Source: JAHRVQ01 sp029941905
GTDB taxonomy: Bacteria > Pseudomonadota > Gammaproteobacteria > Pseudomonadales > Azotimanducaceae
NCBI GenBank assembly: GCA_029941905.1
Contig: JAPYTQ010000014.1
Coordinates: forward strand, 1 to 64,000
Reading direction: 5' to 3'
DNA length: 64,000 nt
In this document: positions 42,550 to 50,792 of the stretch, piece after piece
Numbering within the stretch: position 1 is the first letter of the stretch
How the letters are laid out: every line of letters begins with the position of its first letter
Notes under the pieces: model-generated
The model's input: the letters and a program-made list of their open reading frames with translations, nothing else
Told to the model about the DNA's origin: nothing
The model's database searches: none
Translations under genes and position numbers: made by a program

Positions 42550-45207
42550 ATGGGTAAATCTTTAGTTATTGTTGAGTCACCTGCGAAGGCGAAGACGATC
42601 AACAAGTATCTGGGAAATGACTACGTCGTTAAATCGAGCGTAGGTCATATCCGTGATTTACCGACGAGCGGCAGTAGTAAGAGTGATCCCAAGGCCAGGG
42701 CGAAGGAGGCTGCCAAGACAAGAAAAATGGCGCCCGGGAAAAAGGCTGCTTACAAGAAAACAAAAGCCCGAAAACAACTCATCGCCAGGATGGGGGTGGA
42801 TCCAGACAACGACTGGAAAGCTGATTACCAGATTTTACCTGGCAAAGAAAAGGTCGTGAATGAATTGAGGAAATTTGCTAAGGATGCAGATGAGATATTC
42901 CTCGCCACTGACCTTGACCGGGAAGGTGAGGCAATCGCCTGGCATCTTCAGCAAGCCATTGGCGGTGATGAAAGTCGATATCGGCGAGTGGTTTTCAATG
43001 AGATTACTAAAAAAGCAATCCAGGGAGCATTCGAGAATCCTGGTGAACTCATGATGGATCGAGTGAATGCGCAACAGGCACGAAGATTTCTGGATCGAGT
43101 CGTCGGCTTTATGGTGTCTCCCTTGCTCTGGTCAAAAATCGCACGAGGCCTGTCTGCGGGAAGAGTTCAATCTGTTGCAGTGAAATTGATTGTTGAGCGT
43201 GAGCGGGAAATCAGAGCTTTTATTCCTGAAGAATACTGGGAAGTGTTTGCGAATCTGGCATTAAAAGATGAGGATGCCGCCAGGACGATTAAGTTTCAGG
43301 TGTCAAAAAGCGCCGGTAAAAATTTTCGCCCAATCAACCAGGAACAAACCGATCAAGCTCTGGAGAAACTACGCAGTGCGACGTTCAAAGTACTTAGTCG
43401 CGATGATCGACCGACTCAAACCAAACCAACGGCACCCTATATTACGTCCACACTGCAACAGGCAGCCAGTACCAGATTAGGCTTTGGTGTCAAGAAAACG
43501 ATGGTGCTCGCCCAACGACTGTACGAAGCAGGTTACATCACTTATATGCGAACTGACTCAACCAATTTGAGCGTTGAGGCGGTTTCTAGTTGTAGAGATC
43601 TGATTGAAGCAGATTACGGTAAAAAATATCTGCCGGACCAGCCGAGGTCGTATTCGAGTAAAGAAGGCGCCCAGGAAGCCCATGAGGCCATTCGGCCTTC
43701 TGATGTCACAGTCAAGACAACGTCTATTGCTGGTATGGAGCGGGATGCTGAACGGCTCTATGAATTAATTTGGCGGCAGTTCGTTGCATGTCAGATGCCC
43801 AACGCGGAGTACACGAGTACGACGGTGATTGTTGAAGCCGCTGATATGGAGTTGCGAGTACGAGGTCGAATCGTCAGGTTTGATGGTTATACCCGTGTTC
43901 AACCCACGTCGGGGAGAAAGGAAGAGGAGGTGACACTACCAGAGTATGCGGAAGGGCAGGTTCTTGATTTGAAAGAACTGCTGCCTTCACAGCACTTCAC
44001 CAAACCCAAGCCCCGGTACGGTGAAGCGAGCCTGGTAAAGGAACTCGAAAAACGCGGGATTGGTCGACCTTCGACCTACGCATCAATTATTACAACTATT
44101 CAGGACCGTGGTTACGTCACCTTGCAAAACAAACGATTCCACGCCGAAAAAATTGGCCAGCTTGTAACAGAGAGGCTGGACGAGAGTTTCAAGGACTTGC
44201 TGGATTATGGTTTTACCGCAGATCTGGAGGAATCCCTCGATGAGGTTTCTAATGGCAAGGTGGAATGGAAGGAATTACTCGATAAATTCTACGAGGATTT
44301 TGAGTCAAAGATTAGCAAAGCCGGTGAAGAAGGTGGCATGCGCCCCAACGAGCCTTCAATGACGGATATCGATTGCCCACTTTGTGGCCGAAAAATGCAG
44401 GTTCGCACTGCCAGTACCGGTGTGTTCCTGGGTTGCTCAGGCTATAACCTGCCACCGAAGGAACGGTGTAAACAAACCATTAACCTGGTTTCAGGGGATG
44501 AAGTGGTGGATGCTAATGGAGACGACGACGAAGCGGAGTCACGTTTACTGATTAAGAAACATCGGTGTGTCAAGTGTGCGACTGCCATGGACAGTTACCT
44601 GATCGATGAAAAGCGCAAGCTTCATTTGTGCGGCGACAATCCGGACTGTGACAGCTATGAGGTTGAAGCCGGTGAGTTCAAGATAAAGGGGTATGACGGC
44701 CCTGTTCTCGAGTGCGACAAGTGTGGTGCTGAAATGCAACTGAAGTCCGGTAGATTTGGAAAGTATTTCGGTTGCACGGCAGATGATTGCAAAAATACCC
44801 GGAAGCTGTTGCGAAATGGAGAAGCCGCACCGCCAAAAATGGATCCGGTCCCCATGCCGGAACTTGCCTGTCGGAAAGTGGAGGACAACTATGTGCTGCG
44901 AGATGGTGCTGCCGGTATATTCCTCGCTGCAAGTAAGTTCCCGAAAAACAGGGAAACGCGTGCGCCGTATATTGATGAGTTACTTCCCCACCAAAACGAA
45001 ATTGATCCTAAATACAGCTTCCTGATGCGCGCGCCTGCGCAGGATCCTGAAGGGCGTCGTTCCCTGGTCAGATTCGCACGAAAGACCAAAGAGCAATACG
45101 TCACTTCTGAAAATGAAGATGGTAAACAGTCAGGCTGGCGTGCTGACTATGTTAACGGCAAGTGGGTCGAGCAGGTTAAGCAAACCCGGCGAAAGAAGGT
45201 CTCCTGA
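42550..45207 (+). CDS. topA: DNA topoisomerase I
   Basis: About 885 residues from the ATG at 42550 (MGKSLVIVESPAKAKTINK); an upstream in-frame codon would add 32 residues that do not resemble TopA. This type IA enzyme relaxes negative supercoils. The Toprim domain holds VIVESPAKAKTI and the acidic ATDLDREGEAIAWHL. The active-site Tyr lies in ITYMRTDSTNLS (about residue 332). Three C-terminal four-cysteine zinc ribbons follow (CPLCGRKM.., CVKCATAM.., CDKCGAEM..), then a basic tail. Length compares well with E. coli (865). Convergent with lexA. Confidence 0.97.
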   Translation: MGKSLVIVESPAKAKTINKYLGNDYVVKSSVGHIRDLPTSGSSKSDPKARAKEAAKTRKMAPGKKAAYKKTKARKQLIARMGVDPDNDWKADYQILPGKEKVVNELRKFAKDADEIFLATDLDREGEAIAWHLQQAIGGDESRYRRVVFNEITKKAIQGAFENPGELMMDRVNAQQARRFLDRVVGFMVSPLLWSKIARGLSAGRVQSVAVKLIVEREREIRAFIPEEYWEVFANLALKDEDAARTIKFQVSKSAGKNFRPINQEQTDQALEKLRSATFKVLSRDDRPTQTKPTAPYITSTLQQAASTRLGFGVKKTMVLAQRLYEAGYITYMRTDSTNLSVEAVSSCRDLIEADYGKKYLPDQPRSYSSKEGAQEAHEAIRPSDVTVKTTSIAGMERDAERLYELIWRQFVACQMPNAEYTSTTVIVEAADMELRVRGRIVRFDGYTRVQPTSGRKEEEVTLPEYAEGQVLDLKELLPSQHFTKPKPRYGEASLVKELEKRGIGRPSTYASIITTIQDRGYVTLQNKRFHAEKIGQLVTERLDESFKDLLDYGFTADLEESLDEVSNGKVEWKELLDKFYEDFESKISKAGEEGGMRPNEPSMTDIDCPLCGRKMQVRTASTGVFLGCSGYNLPPKERCKQTINLVSGDEVVDANGDDDEAESRLLIKKHRCVKCATAMDSYLIDEKRKLHLCGDNPDCDSYEVEAGEFKIKGYDGPVLECDKCGAEMQLKSGRFGKYFGCTADDCKNTRKLLRNGEAAPPKMDPVPMPELACRKVEDNYVLRDGAAGIFLAASKFPKNRETRAPYIDELLPHQNEIDPKYSFLMRAPAQDPEGRRSLVRFARKTKEQYVTSENEDGKQSGWRADYVNGKWVEQVKQTRRKKVS

Positions 45208-45235
45208 CGGGCGGCCAGTGGACCAGGACACTCTA

Positions 45236-45832
45236 CTAGTGTCTGATGACTCCCACCATTACGCCTTCGATCGTAAACGCCTGACTCCTTAAATCGACTT
45301 CGATCGGCGAGTAGTCACGATTTTCCGGTAGTAGTGTGATTTGATATTTACTCCGGTTCTTTTTCAAACGCTTGACGGTAACCTCGTCTTCAATACGTGC
45401 AACAACGATATCTCCGCTGTTGACGTTTTGAGTTTTGTGTACAGCTATCAAGTCACCATCAAGAATCCCACATTCGATCATGCTATCGCCGTGGACGGTT
45501 AGGAGATAATCTGCGGGAGGATGGAAGAAAGTGGCTGGAACTTCACAATGATCCTCGATGTGCTCCTGGGCGAGGATTGGGCTACCGGCAGCAACGCGCC
45601 CAACAATAGGTAAACCTTCGTCATTCGGGAGCTTTATGCCCCTGGAGGTGCCTGGAACCATTTCAATAGCACCTTTTCTCGCCAGGGCTTTGAGATGTTC
45701 TTCCGATGCGTTCGCACTCTTGAACCCCAACTCTTTCGCTATGTCAGCGCGAGTTGGTGGATAGCCGGTTTCACTCATGTAACTTTTAATAAACTGAAGT
45801 ACTTCGGTCTGTCGTGGGGTCAGTTTTATCAT
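45236..45832 (-). CDS. lexA: LexA repressor
   Basis: A 198-residue SOS repressor. The N-terminal winged helix (about 1-65) starts MIKLTPRQTEVLQFIKSYM. The cleavage site is Ala82-Gly83 in GRVAAGSPILA, and the catalytic dyad is Ser117 (VHGDSMIE) and Lys154 (EVTVKRL), so RecA-stimulated self-cleavage should be intact. It regulates DNA-damage genes in the cytoplasm. Convergent with topA, 28 bases apart. A good LexA box lies 140 bases upstream of the start, consistent with autoregulation if the promoter is that far. Confidence 0.96.
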   Translation of the reverse strand: MIKLTPRQTEVLQFIKSYMSETGYPPTRADIAKELGFKSANASEEHLKALARKGAIEMVPGTSRGIKLPNDEGLPIVGRVAAGSPILAQEHIEDHCEVPATFFHPPADYLLTVHGDSMIECGILDGDLIAVHKTQNVNSGDIVVARIEDEVTVKRLKKNRSKYQITLLPENRDYSPIEVDLRSQAFTIEGVMVGVIRH

Positions 45833-46314
45833 TTTCGTTCCTCGACGCTGCTCTTGTTATTGTTCTTGTTAATGGTGATTCATGCCAATAAATCAGCCTT
45901 TTTATCGGTTCTTCGCTATCTGCCAGAGTGGTGCCAGTGCGGGCGCGAAGGCATGTTTTTATATACAGTAACTGTGATTATATACAGGCTGTATGATTTA
46001 ACAACCATGAATTAGCCGTCATCCGTTGGTCTTGTCCATCAAACACCAGATAGGTAGTATCTTTGCTGACGCCCAGGGAATCGTAAGTAGTTGAATTAAA
46101 TATGCTTATCTGCTCTTCGAGTATCGGCATGCAGACTGGTATGCGCCAGGGGCAAGCTTGATTGTGGATATAAGAATGTACGGTTACGATCGGAATCCGG
46201 TTGTTACTTCATAGCCTCGCGAAGCTGCTATCCCCTGAAAATGGGCTAAGTACAGCAATAAATGCTAGAATAGTAAGCTTGCCTGAAAGAATAATATGTG
46301 GTGTTCTAGTCTTT
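45833..46314. other. Intergenic region upstream of lexA and the SPOR-like gene
   Basis: About 480 bases between divergent genes, holding a LexA box at 45972-45987 and a weaker half-match just beyond it. Otherwise it is AT-rich, without a convincing ORF, tRNA or terminator. A SulA-type cell division inhibitor is often near lexA in related genomes, but I see no such gene here. Confidence 0.45.
45972..45987. promoter_or_regulatory. LexA box
   Basis: CTGTGATTATATACAG fits the gammaproteobacterial consensus CTGT-N8-ACAG (CTG-N10-CAG) with the AT-rich centre. A second candidate three bases further (CTG from 45990, N10, CAA) misses one outer base. Two boxes in tandem are usual for lexA. They lie 140 bases upstream of the lexA ATG and about 330 upstream of the SPOR-like gene. 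Confidence 0.65.
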
Positions 46315-47070
46315 ATGAGTTATCGATCAATATACAGTCTTTTAACAATATGCCTGTTTAGCAGCCAAATTTTGGCGGCAGACTACTGGGTGATAGGCAG
46401 TTTTTCGAAAGAACAAAGTGCCGTAATGGAAGTCAATCGATTGTCATCACTGGTAGGCTTGCCTATTGAGATTTCAGGGTTCACCCGATTGGGTGTTGAC
46501 TACTATCGCCTCCTGGTTACCAAGGCGGACATGGATACGTCGGCGAAAGAGCAATTCGCCAGCATGGATATCGAGCCCTGGTTCCTTTCGCTAAACTCAA
46601 CCAGCGTTTCGCGACCAGTCGCCCAGGAAAATAATACGGTACCAGCGAGTGCCGCTGTCGTTCCCACTGGATCAGGTCAATTTTTTTATGTTGCCGGTAG
46701 CTATCTCGATGTTGAAGAAGCGCTGGATATAGAAAGGCAGTTGTCAGCGAGTTTTGCATCGGTGCGCGGAGAAACCGCCCTGGTTGACGGTGCTGTTTTA
46801 CATCGTGTGTTAGTGGGACCGTTAAAACAAAGTGACATTGATATCACAGGTTCCATGCTTGTAGAAATGGGGTTTGAAAGTGCCTGGCTGGTGAATATCG
46901 AGAGTGATGATGATATTTACGAGTTCGCCGACCTGGCTGGGGTTTCCCCTATAAACGAAAAAGATAGGTTGGTTGTAGAGCAGTCGGTCGATATGCCGAA
47001 GAAAACCTCGAATCCATCGGGATATAACCTGGCTAGATTACCCGAAGAAAATCCAGTCTTCGCGCCTTAA
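46315..47070 (+). CDS. SPOR-domain-like exported protein
   Basis: About 251 residues from ATG 46315, which opens a signal peptide MSYRSIYSLLTICLFSSQILAAD; the reading frame extends 38 codons further upstream without signal-like sequence. Two SPOR-like repeats are visible: DYWVIGSFSKEQSAVMEVNRL...YYRLLV near residues 24-70 and FFYVAGSYLDVEEALDIERQL...LHRVLVGPL near 120-175. SPOR domains bind denuded peptidoglycan at division sites, so a periplasmic cell-envelope role is likely. The C-terminal 70 residues are acidic and unclassified. No strong Shine-Dalgarno sequence marks the start. Confidence 0.65.
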   Translation: MSYRSIYSLLTICLFSSQILAADYWVIGSFSKEQSAVMEVNRLSSLVGLPIEISGFTRLGVDYYRLLVTKADMDTSAKEQFASMDIEPWFLSLNSTSVSRPVAQENNTVPASAAVVPTGSGQFFYVAGSYLDVEEALDIERQLSASFASVRGETALVDGAVLHRVLVGPLKQSDIDITGSMLVEMGFESAWLVNIESDDDIYEFADLAGVSPINEKDRLVVEQSVDMPKKTSNPSGYNLARLPEENPVFAP

Positions 47071-47207
47071 CTAACGATGACTCCGACCATTAGTCCCTGG
47101 GTCGTCACAGTCCGGTTAGATCTTCTTTCAGATATTCAGTGTCCAGCGAAACTGGATTGCTGAACACTTTGCCAAAACTTTGCGGAACTGCCTAGCTGAA
47201 TTAAAAA

Positions 47208-48284
47208 ATGGATGATTTCTTCAAAATAGTCGTCTCTTTAATCACCAACCCTGTTCTTCTGGAGGTCTTCACCATCGTGTTGGCAACGATGGTGATTAAC
47301 TATTTTTCCCGGAAATTTTTTGATCGGCTGGAACAGTCCACTCGACAGTCGCCGACGGTTTGGGATGATGCTCTGCTTAATTCTGTCCGCAAGCCATTAG
47401 CAATATTGATATGGGTGTTGGGTTTCTCATGGGCAGCAGAGTTGATATCCGCGGAAGCTGAAACTGACTCGGCACTGACCGTGATGATCGACCCGGTACG
47501 GTACATAGCGGTAGTCGGGTTGTTTACGTTTTTCCTGAGTCGATTTATTCAGGAATGCGAAAGTGGATTTATAAAGAATGGCGCTGACGTGACCACGGCA
47601 CATGCCATTGGCAAACTACTTCGAATTTCGGTTTTTATCACAGCAGCTCTAACTGTTTTACAGACGCTGGGGATAAGCATTTCAGGAATCCTGGCGTTTG
47701 GTGGTGTCGGGGGGATAGCCGTGGGCTTCGCCGCCAAGGATATTCTGGCTAACTTCTTTGGTGGACTGATGATCTATCTCGACCGGCCTTTTGCCGTCGG
47801 CGACTGGATCAGAAGCCCGGACAGGGAAATTGAGGGCACTGTGGAGCTCATCGGCTGGCGCCTGACCGTCATTAGAACATTTGATAGTCGACCTTTGTAC
47901 ATCCCCAATTCTGTGTTTGCGAGTATTGCGCTGGAAAATCCTTCTCGTATGCAGAATCGCAGGATTTATGAAACGATCGGGGTCCGGTATGCTGATGTCA
48001 GTAAGGTAAAACAGATCGTTGATGATGTACGCAGCCGGCTACAGAACCATGAGGAAATTGATCCGCAGCGTACTTTGATTGTTAACTTGAATGGATTCGC
48101 ACCGTCCTCTGTCGACTTCTTTGTTTACACATTCACAAAAACCACGGACTGGGTGAAGTTTCACAGCATCAAAGAAAGGATTCTCCTGGAAATTTACGCG
48201 ATCATCGAGTCTCATGGCGCCGAGGTTGCATTCCCGACTTCCACTATCCACATTGAATCGACGGTAGCGCCGGAAGCAGACTGA
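47208..48284 (+). CDS. MscS-family mechanosensitive channel
   Basis: A 358-residue inner-membrane protein. Four hydrophobic segments occupy the N-terminal half (about 10-35, 65-85, 105-125, 140-180). The pore helix and MscS signature are ISGILAFGGVGGIAVGFAAKDILANFFGGLMIYLDRPFAVGDWI, and the cytoplasmic beta domain follows with GTVELIGWRLTVIRTFDSRPLYIPN. Such channels open on membrane tension and release solutes during osmotic downshock. The stop is 7 bases before the hpt ATG, so the two are probably co-transcribed. Confidence 0.92.
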   Translation: MDDFFKIVVSLITNPVLLEVFTIVLATMVINYFSRKFFDRLEQSTRQSPTVWDDALLNSVRKPLAILIWVLGFSWAAELISAEAETDSALTVMIDPVRYIAVVGLFTFFLSRFIQECESGFIKNGADVTTAHAIGKLLRISVFITAALTVLQTLGISISGILAFGGVGGIAVGFAAKDILANFFGGLMIYLDRPFAVGDWIRSPDREIEGTVELIGWRLTVIRTFDSRPLYIPNSVFASIALENPSRMQNRRIYETIGVRYADVSKVKQIVDDVRSRLQNHEEIDPQRTLIVNLNGFAPSSVDFFVYTFTKTTDWVKFHSIKERILLEIYAIIESHGAEVAFPTSTIHIESTVAPEAD

Positions 48285-48291
48285 AGCGCTT

Positions 48292-48816
48292 ATGCAATTA
48301 CCCGAGTCCAGAATACTGTTTGATCAATCAACAATCTCCGATGCGGTCGATGAGCTGGCGAAGCATGTAAATGTTAAGTGCAGTGAGGGTTCCTGGTTAA
48401 TGCTCTCGGTCCTTACCGGTGGCCTGGTACTCGCTGCCGACCTGATGAGACGGTTGCAGATTTCAATGGAACTGGATTTAATCCGCGTAAGCCGCTACCA
48501 CAACAAAACCCGGGGGGCCGAGTTGACCTGGCAACTGGAACCTTCTGCCTCATTGCAGAACGCTCGTGTGCTGCTTGTTGATGATATCTTTGATGAAGGT
48601 GAGACCCTGGCTGCGCTGGATAGATATTGTGTTTCCAGGGGCGCGCAGCAGGTTCTGTCGGTTGTACTGCTGGATAAGATTCATAACAGGAAAGTGAAAC
48701 ACTACAAGCCGGATCTCATCGGGTTAACCTGCTCTGATGAGTATGTGTTTGGATATGGGATGGATTACGAGGGTTTTTTCCGGAACTTGCCAGAGATTCG
48801 AAGTCTGGGGTCGTAG
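48292..48816 (+). CDS. hpt: Hypoxanthine-guanine phosphoribosyltransferase
   Basis: A 174-residue type I phosphoribosyltransferase. The PRPP-binding motif is VLLVDDIFDEGETL (consensus VVxxDDxxxTG, with Glu-Gly for Thr-Gly) and the purine-binding side has LTGGLVLAADLMRR near the N-terminus. It converts hypoxanthine or guanine to IMP or GMP using PRPP. The downstream MTI phosphorylase releases hypoxanthine, so the two may form a salvage route. Family membership is clear; preference for hypoxanthine is inferred. Confidence 0.88.
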   Translation: MQLPESRILFDQSTISDAVDELAKHVNVKCSEGSWLMLSVLTGGLVLAADLMRRLQISMELDLIRVSRYHNKTRGAELTWQLEPSASLQNARVLLVDDIFDEGETLAALDRYCVSRGAQQVLSVVLLDKIHNRKVKHYKPDLIGLTCSDEYVFGYGMDYEGFFRNLPEIRSLGS

Positions 48817-48963
48817 CAGGGGCTTTTCAGCCGCCGCTAGTAAGCCTGGTAACCTCTCAGGAAGGAACTAATACTGCTGGTCTGATTAGACTACTCTCAG
48901 GCAGGGACGAGATCCACTATTAGTGACTCAGCTCATATCTCACGATTGAAGACAGGAACAGAC

Positions 48964-49917
48964 ATGGCCAGCCTGCTTTTTTACGACAAACCCGTTGCAC
49001 TTAACAAAACAGCTCACAAGAACAAAAAAATTCGTCCTGAAGCAAATAGCTTTGGTTTTGCGTCAAACACGAATTCGGTGATTCTTGCGGGGGTAGAATT
49101 TACCGAGGCGGCAAAAGAGTATCCCGTCGTTTTTGCCCAGTCAGGTGAATCAATTGTGCCTGTTGCGTTGTTGGGGCTGAGAAATGAGGAAAACCTTTTT
49201 ATAAACTCCAGCGGTGGCTGGGCGGCACGCTATATTCCAGCATTTATTCGACGCTATCCCTTTGTTCTGGCTAATTCAGAAGATCCCGCCACGCGTATGG
49301 TTTGCATCGATGAGAGTTACGCCGGGTTTAATAACAAGGAGGGAGAGCCTCTTTTTGTCGATGGTGAACCGTCAAAGGTTCTCAGGCATGCTCTGGATTT
49401 TCTGGAGGAATATCAGCGGCAATACATGCGCACCGAAAAGTTTGTCGATCGATTGAGAGACAACGACTTGCTGACGACACTCAACGCAAAAATACACATG
49501 GTCGACGGCCAGGAATTTACGCTGACCGGGCTGTTGGCTGTTGATGAGAAAAGACTTCTGCAATTATCAGATGAACAGGCGTTGGAACTCTTCAAATCAG
49601 GCGAACTGGCCTGGGTCTATTGCCACTTGATGTCGCTTGGAAATATATCTAGTCTGGTCAATCGAATGGCCAAAAATGCGGTAGCGGACAAAGCTGTCCC
49701 AGCGGTCCAAGGGAAAAAAGCTGGCGAACTACTCGCCATTAAGAAAGCGGCCGTTAAGGAAGCAGCCATCAAGGAAGCAGCCATCAAGAAAGCAGCGATA
49801 ATGAAAGCAGCTGCCAAAAAAGCCAACCCTAAAAAAGAAGCTGCCGAAAGACCTGTCCCCGAAAAATCAGTCATCGGGGAACCGGTCAGGCCACAAGCCA
49901 GGAAGAAAAGAAAGTAA
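48964..49917 (+). CDS. SapC-family protein with Lys/Ala-rich repeat tail
   Basis: About 317 residues from the ATG at 48964 (AGGAA upstream); an in-frame start 6 codons earlier has no Shine-Dalgarno sequence. Residues about 5-225 match the SapC family (SapC was named from a surface-layer locus; the function is uncertain): VPVALLGLRNEENLFI, GGWAARYIPAFIRRYPFVL, CIDESYAGFN. After about residue 260 comes a low-complexity tail of AAVKE, AAIKE, AAIKK, AAIMK, AAAKK units, encoded by 15-nt repeats, followed by a Pro/Lys/Arg-rich end. Such tails resemble histone H1-like bacterial proteins such as AlgP or PhaF and could bind DNA or polyanions. The combination is unusual. The stop is 3 bases before the MTI phosphorylase start. 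Confidence 0.75.
   Translation: MASLLFYDKPVALNKTAHKNKKIRPEANSFGFASNTNSVILAGVEFTEAAKEYPVVFAQSGESIVPVALLGLRNEENLFINSSGGWAARYIPAFIRRYPFVLANSEDPATRMVCIDESYAGFNNKEGEPLFVDGEPSKVLRHALDFLEEYQRQYMRTEKFVDRLRDNDLLTTLNAKIHMVDGQEFTLTGLLAVDEKRLLQLSDEQALELFKSGELAWVYCHLMSLGNISSLVNRMAKNAVADKAVPAVQGKKAGELLAIKKAAVKEAAIKEAAIKKAAIMKAAAKKANPKKEAAERPVPEKSVIGEPVRPQARKKRK
49747..49821 (+). repeat. Five 15-nt in-frame repeats encoding AAxKx units
   Basis: The units begin GCGGCCGTTAAGGAA, GCAGCCATCAAGGAA and GCAGCCATCAAGAAA; two more degenerate ones follow. The second and third differ by one base. They encode the alternating Ala-Ala/Lys tail of the SapC-family protein and should be prone to copy-number change. Confidence 0.85.
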
Positions 49918-49920
49918 GTC

Positions 49921-50646
49921 GTGCTGGGGATCATCGGCGGGACAGGATTTGCACAGTTTGTGAATCTACAGGATATTGAAGCAGAAACTCTGCAAACCCC
50001 ATTCGGCTCGACATATATTGAAAGGGGTTTGTTGGGCAAAGAACCGGTGATATTTCTGCCGAGACATGGCAACCCCCCTCAATTTCCACCCCACAAAGTT
50101 AATTATCGAGCGAATATTCAGTCATTGTCTGATCTGGGTGTAGAAAGGATTATTTCTACTACTGCAGTAGGCAGTGTTGATCCGGAATTGGAAGTCTGTG
50201 ATCTGGTGGTCCCGGACCAGATCATCGATTATACGTTTGGTCGTGAGCACACCTTCTACAAAGACGAAATCCAGCACATCGATTTCACTTATCCCTATGA
50301 TCAACCGCTTCGGCGTTCATTGTTGGCAGCGGCAAAAGCAATCCCGCAATGCACTATCCGCTCGAGAGGTGTTTACGGCTGCACCCAGGGACCCCGGCTG
50401 GAAACTGCAGCGGAGGTAAAACGTATGCAACGCGATGGTTGTACCATCGTCGGTATGACAGCCATGCCGGAAGCCGCCCTTGCGCGGGAAAAAGGAATTG
50501 CCTATGCCGGGATTTCTTTCGTAGTGAATGCAGGTGCAGGAATCGATGACCAGGCGATTGATATGGATGCTCTCACGACCGCTATTGCCAGTGGCACGTC
50601 TATGGTTGCCGCCGTTATCAATGCTTATGTCAGATCAGCCTCCTAG
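49921..50646 (+). CDS. S-methyl-5'-thioinosine phosphorylase (MTA phosphorylase family)
   Basis: A 241-residue purine nucleoside phosphorylase family II protein. Key blocks: LGIIGGTGF, FLPRHGNPPQFPPHKVNYRANI, GREHTFY, GVYGCTQGPRLETAAEV and GMTAMPEAALAREKGI. Typical MTA phosphorylases have TNxPEAxLAREAE; the Met before Pro resembles the Pseudomonas MTI phosphorylase (PA3004), which splits methylthioinosine to hypoxanthine and methylthioribose-1-phosphate. The start is GTG at 49921, 3 bases after the upstream stop. In Pseudomonas this gene also lies near csiV and mfd, as here. Confidence 0.85.
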   Translation: MLGIIGGTGFAQFVNLQDIEAETLQTPFGSTYIERGLLGKEPVIFLPRHGNPPQFPPHKVNYRANIQSLSDLGVERIISTTAVGSVDPELEVCDLVVPDQIIDYTFGREHTFYKDEIQHIDFTYPYDQPLRRSLLAAAKAIPQCTIRSRGVYGCTQGPRLETAAEVKRMQRDGCTIVGMTAMPEAALAREKGIAYAGISFVVNAGAGIDDQAIDMDALTTAIASGTSMVAAVINAYVRSAS

Positions 50647-50792
50647 CCTGGATAATTCGTGAAGGGACCGCCCCAAAACAGATCAGGCGCAGACTGTAGT
50701 TTCAGATGGAAGTGTTTTACACGAGTAACTCGTTGATATAAATGATGTTAACAATGCTCCCGTGCCGCCTTCATGAATTTTCCGAGCTAGGG

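Noticed and set aside
50721..50733. Small palindrome ACGAGT-A-ACTCGT after the MTI phosphorylase gene
   Set aside because: Only six-base arms without a T-run on either strand; too weak to call a terminator.
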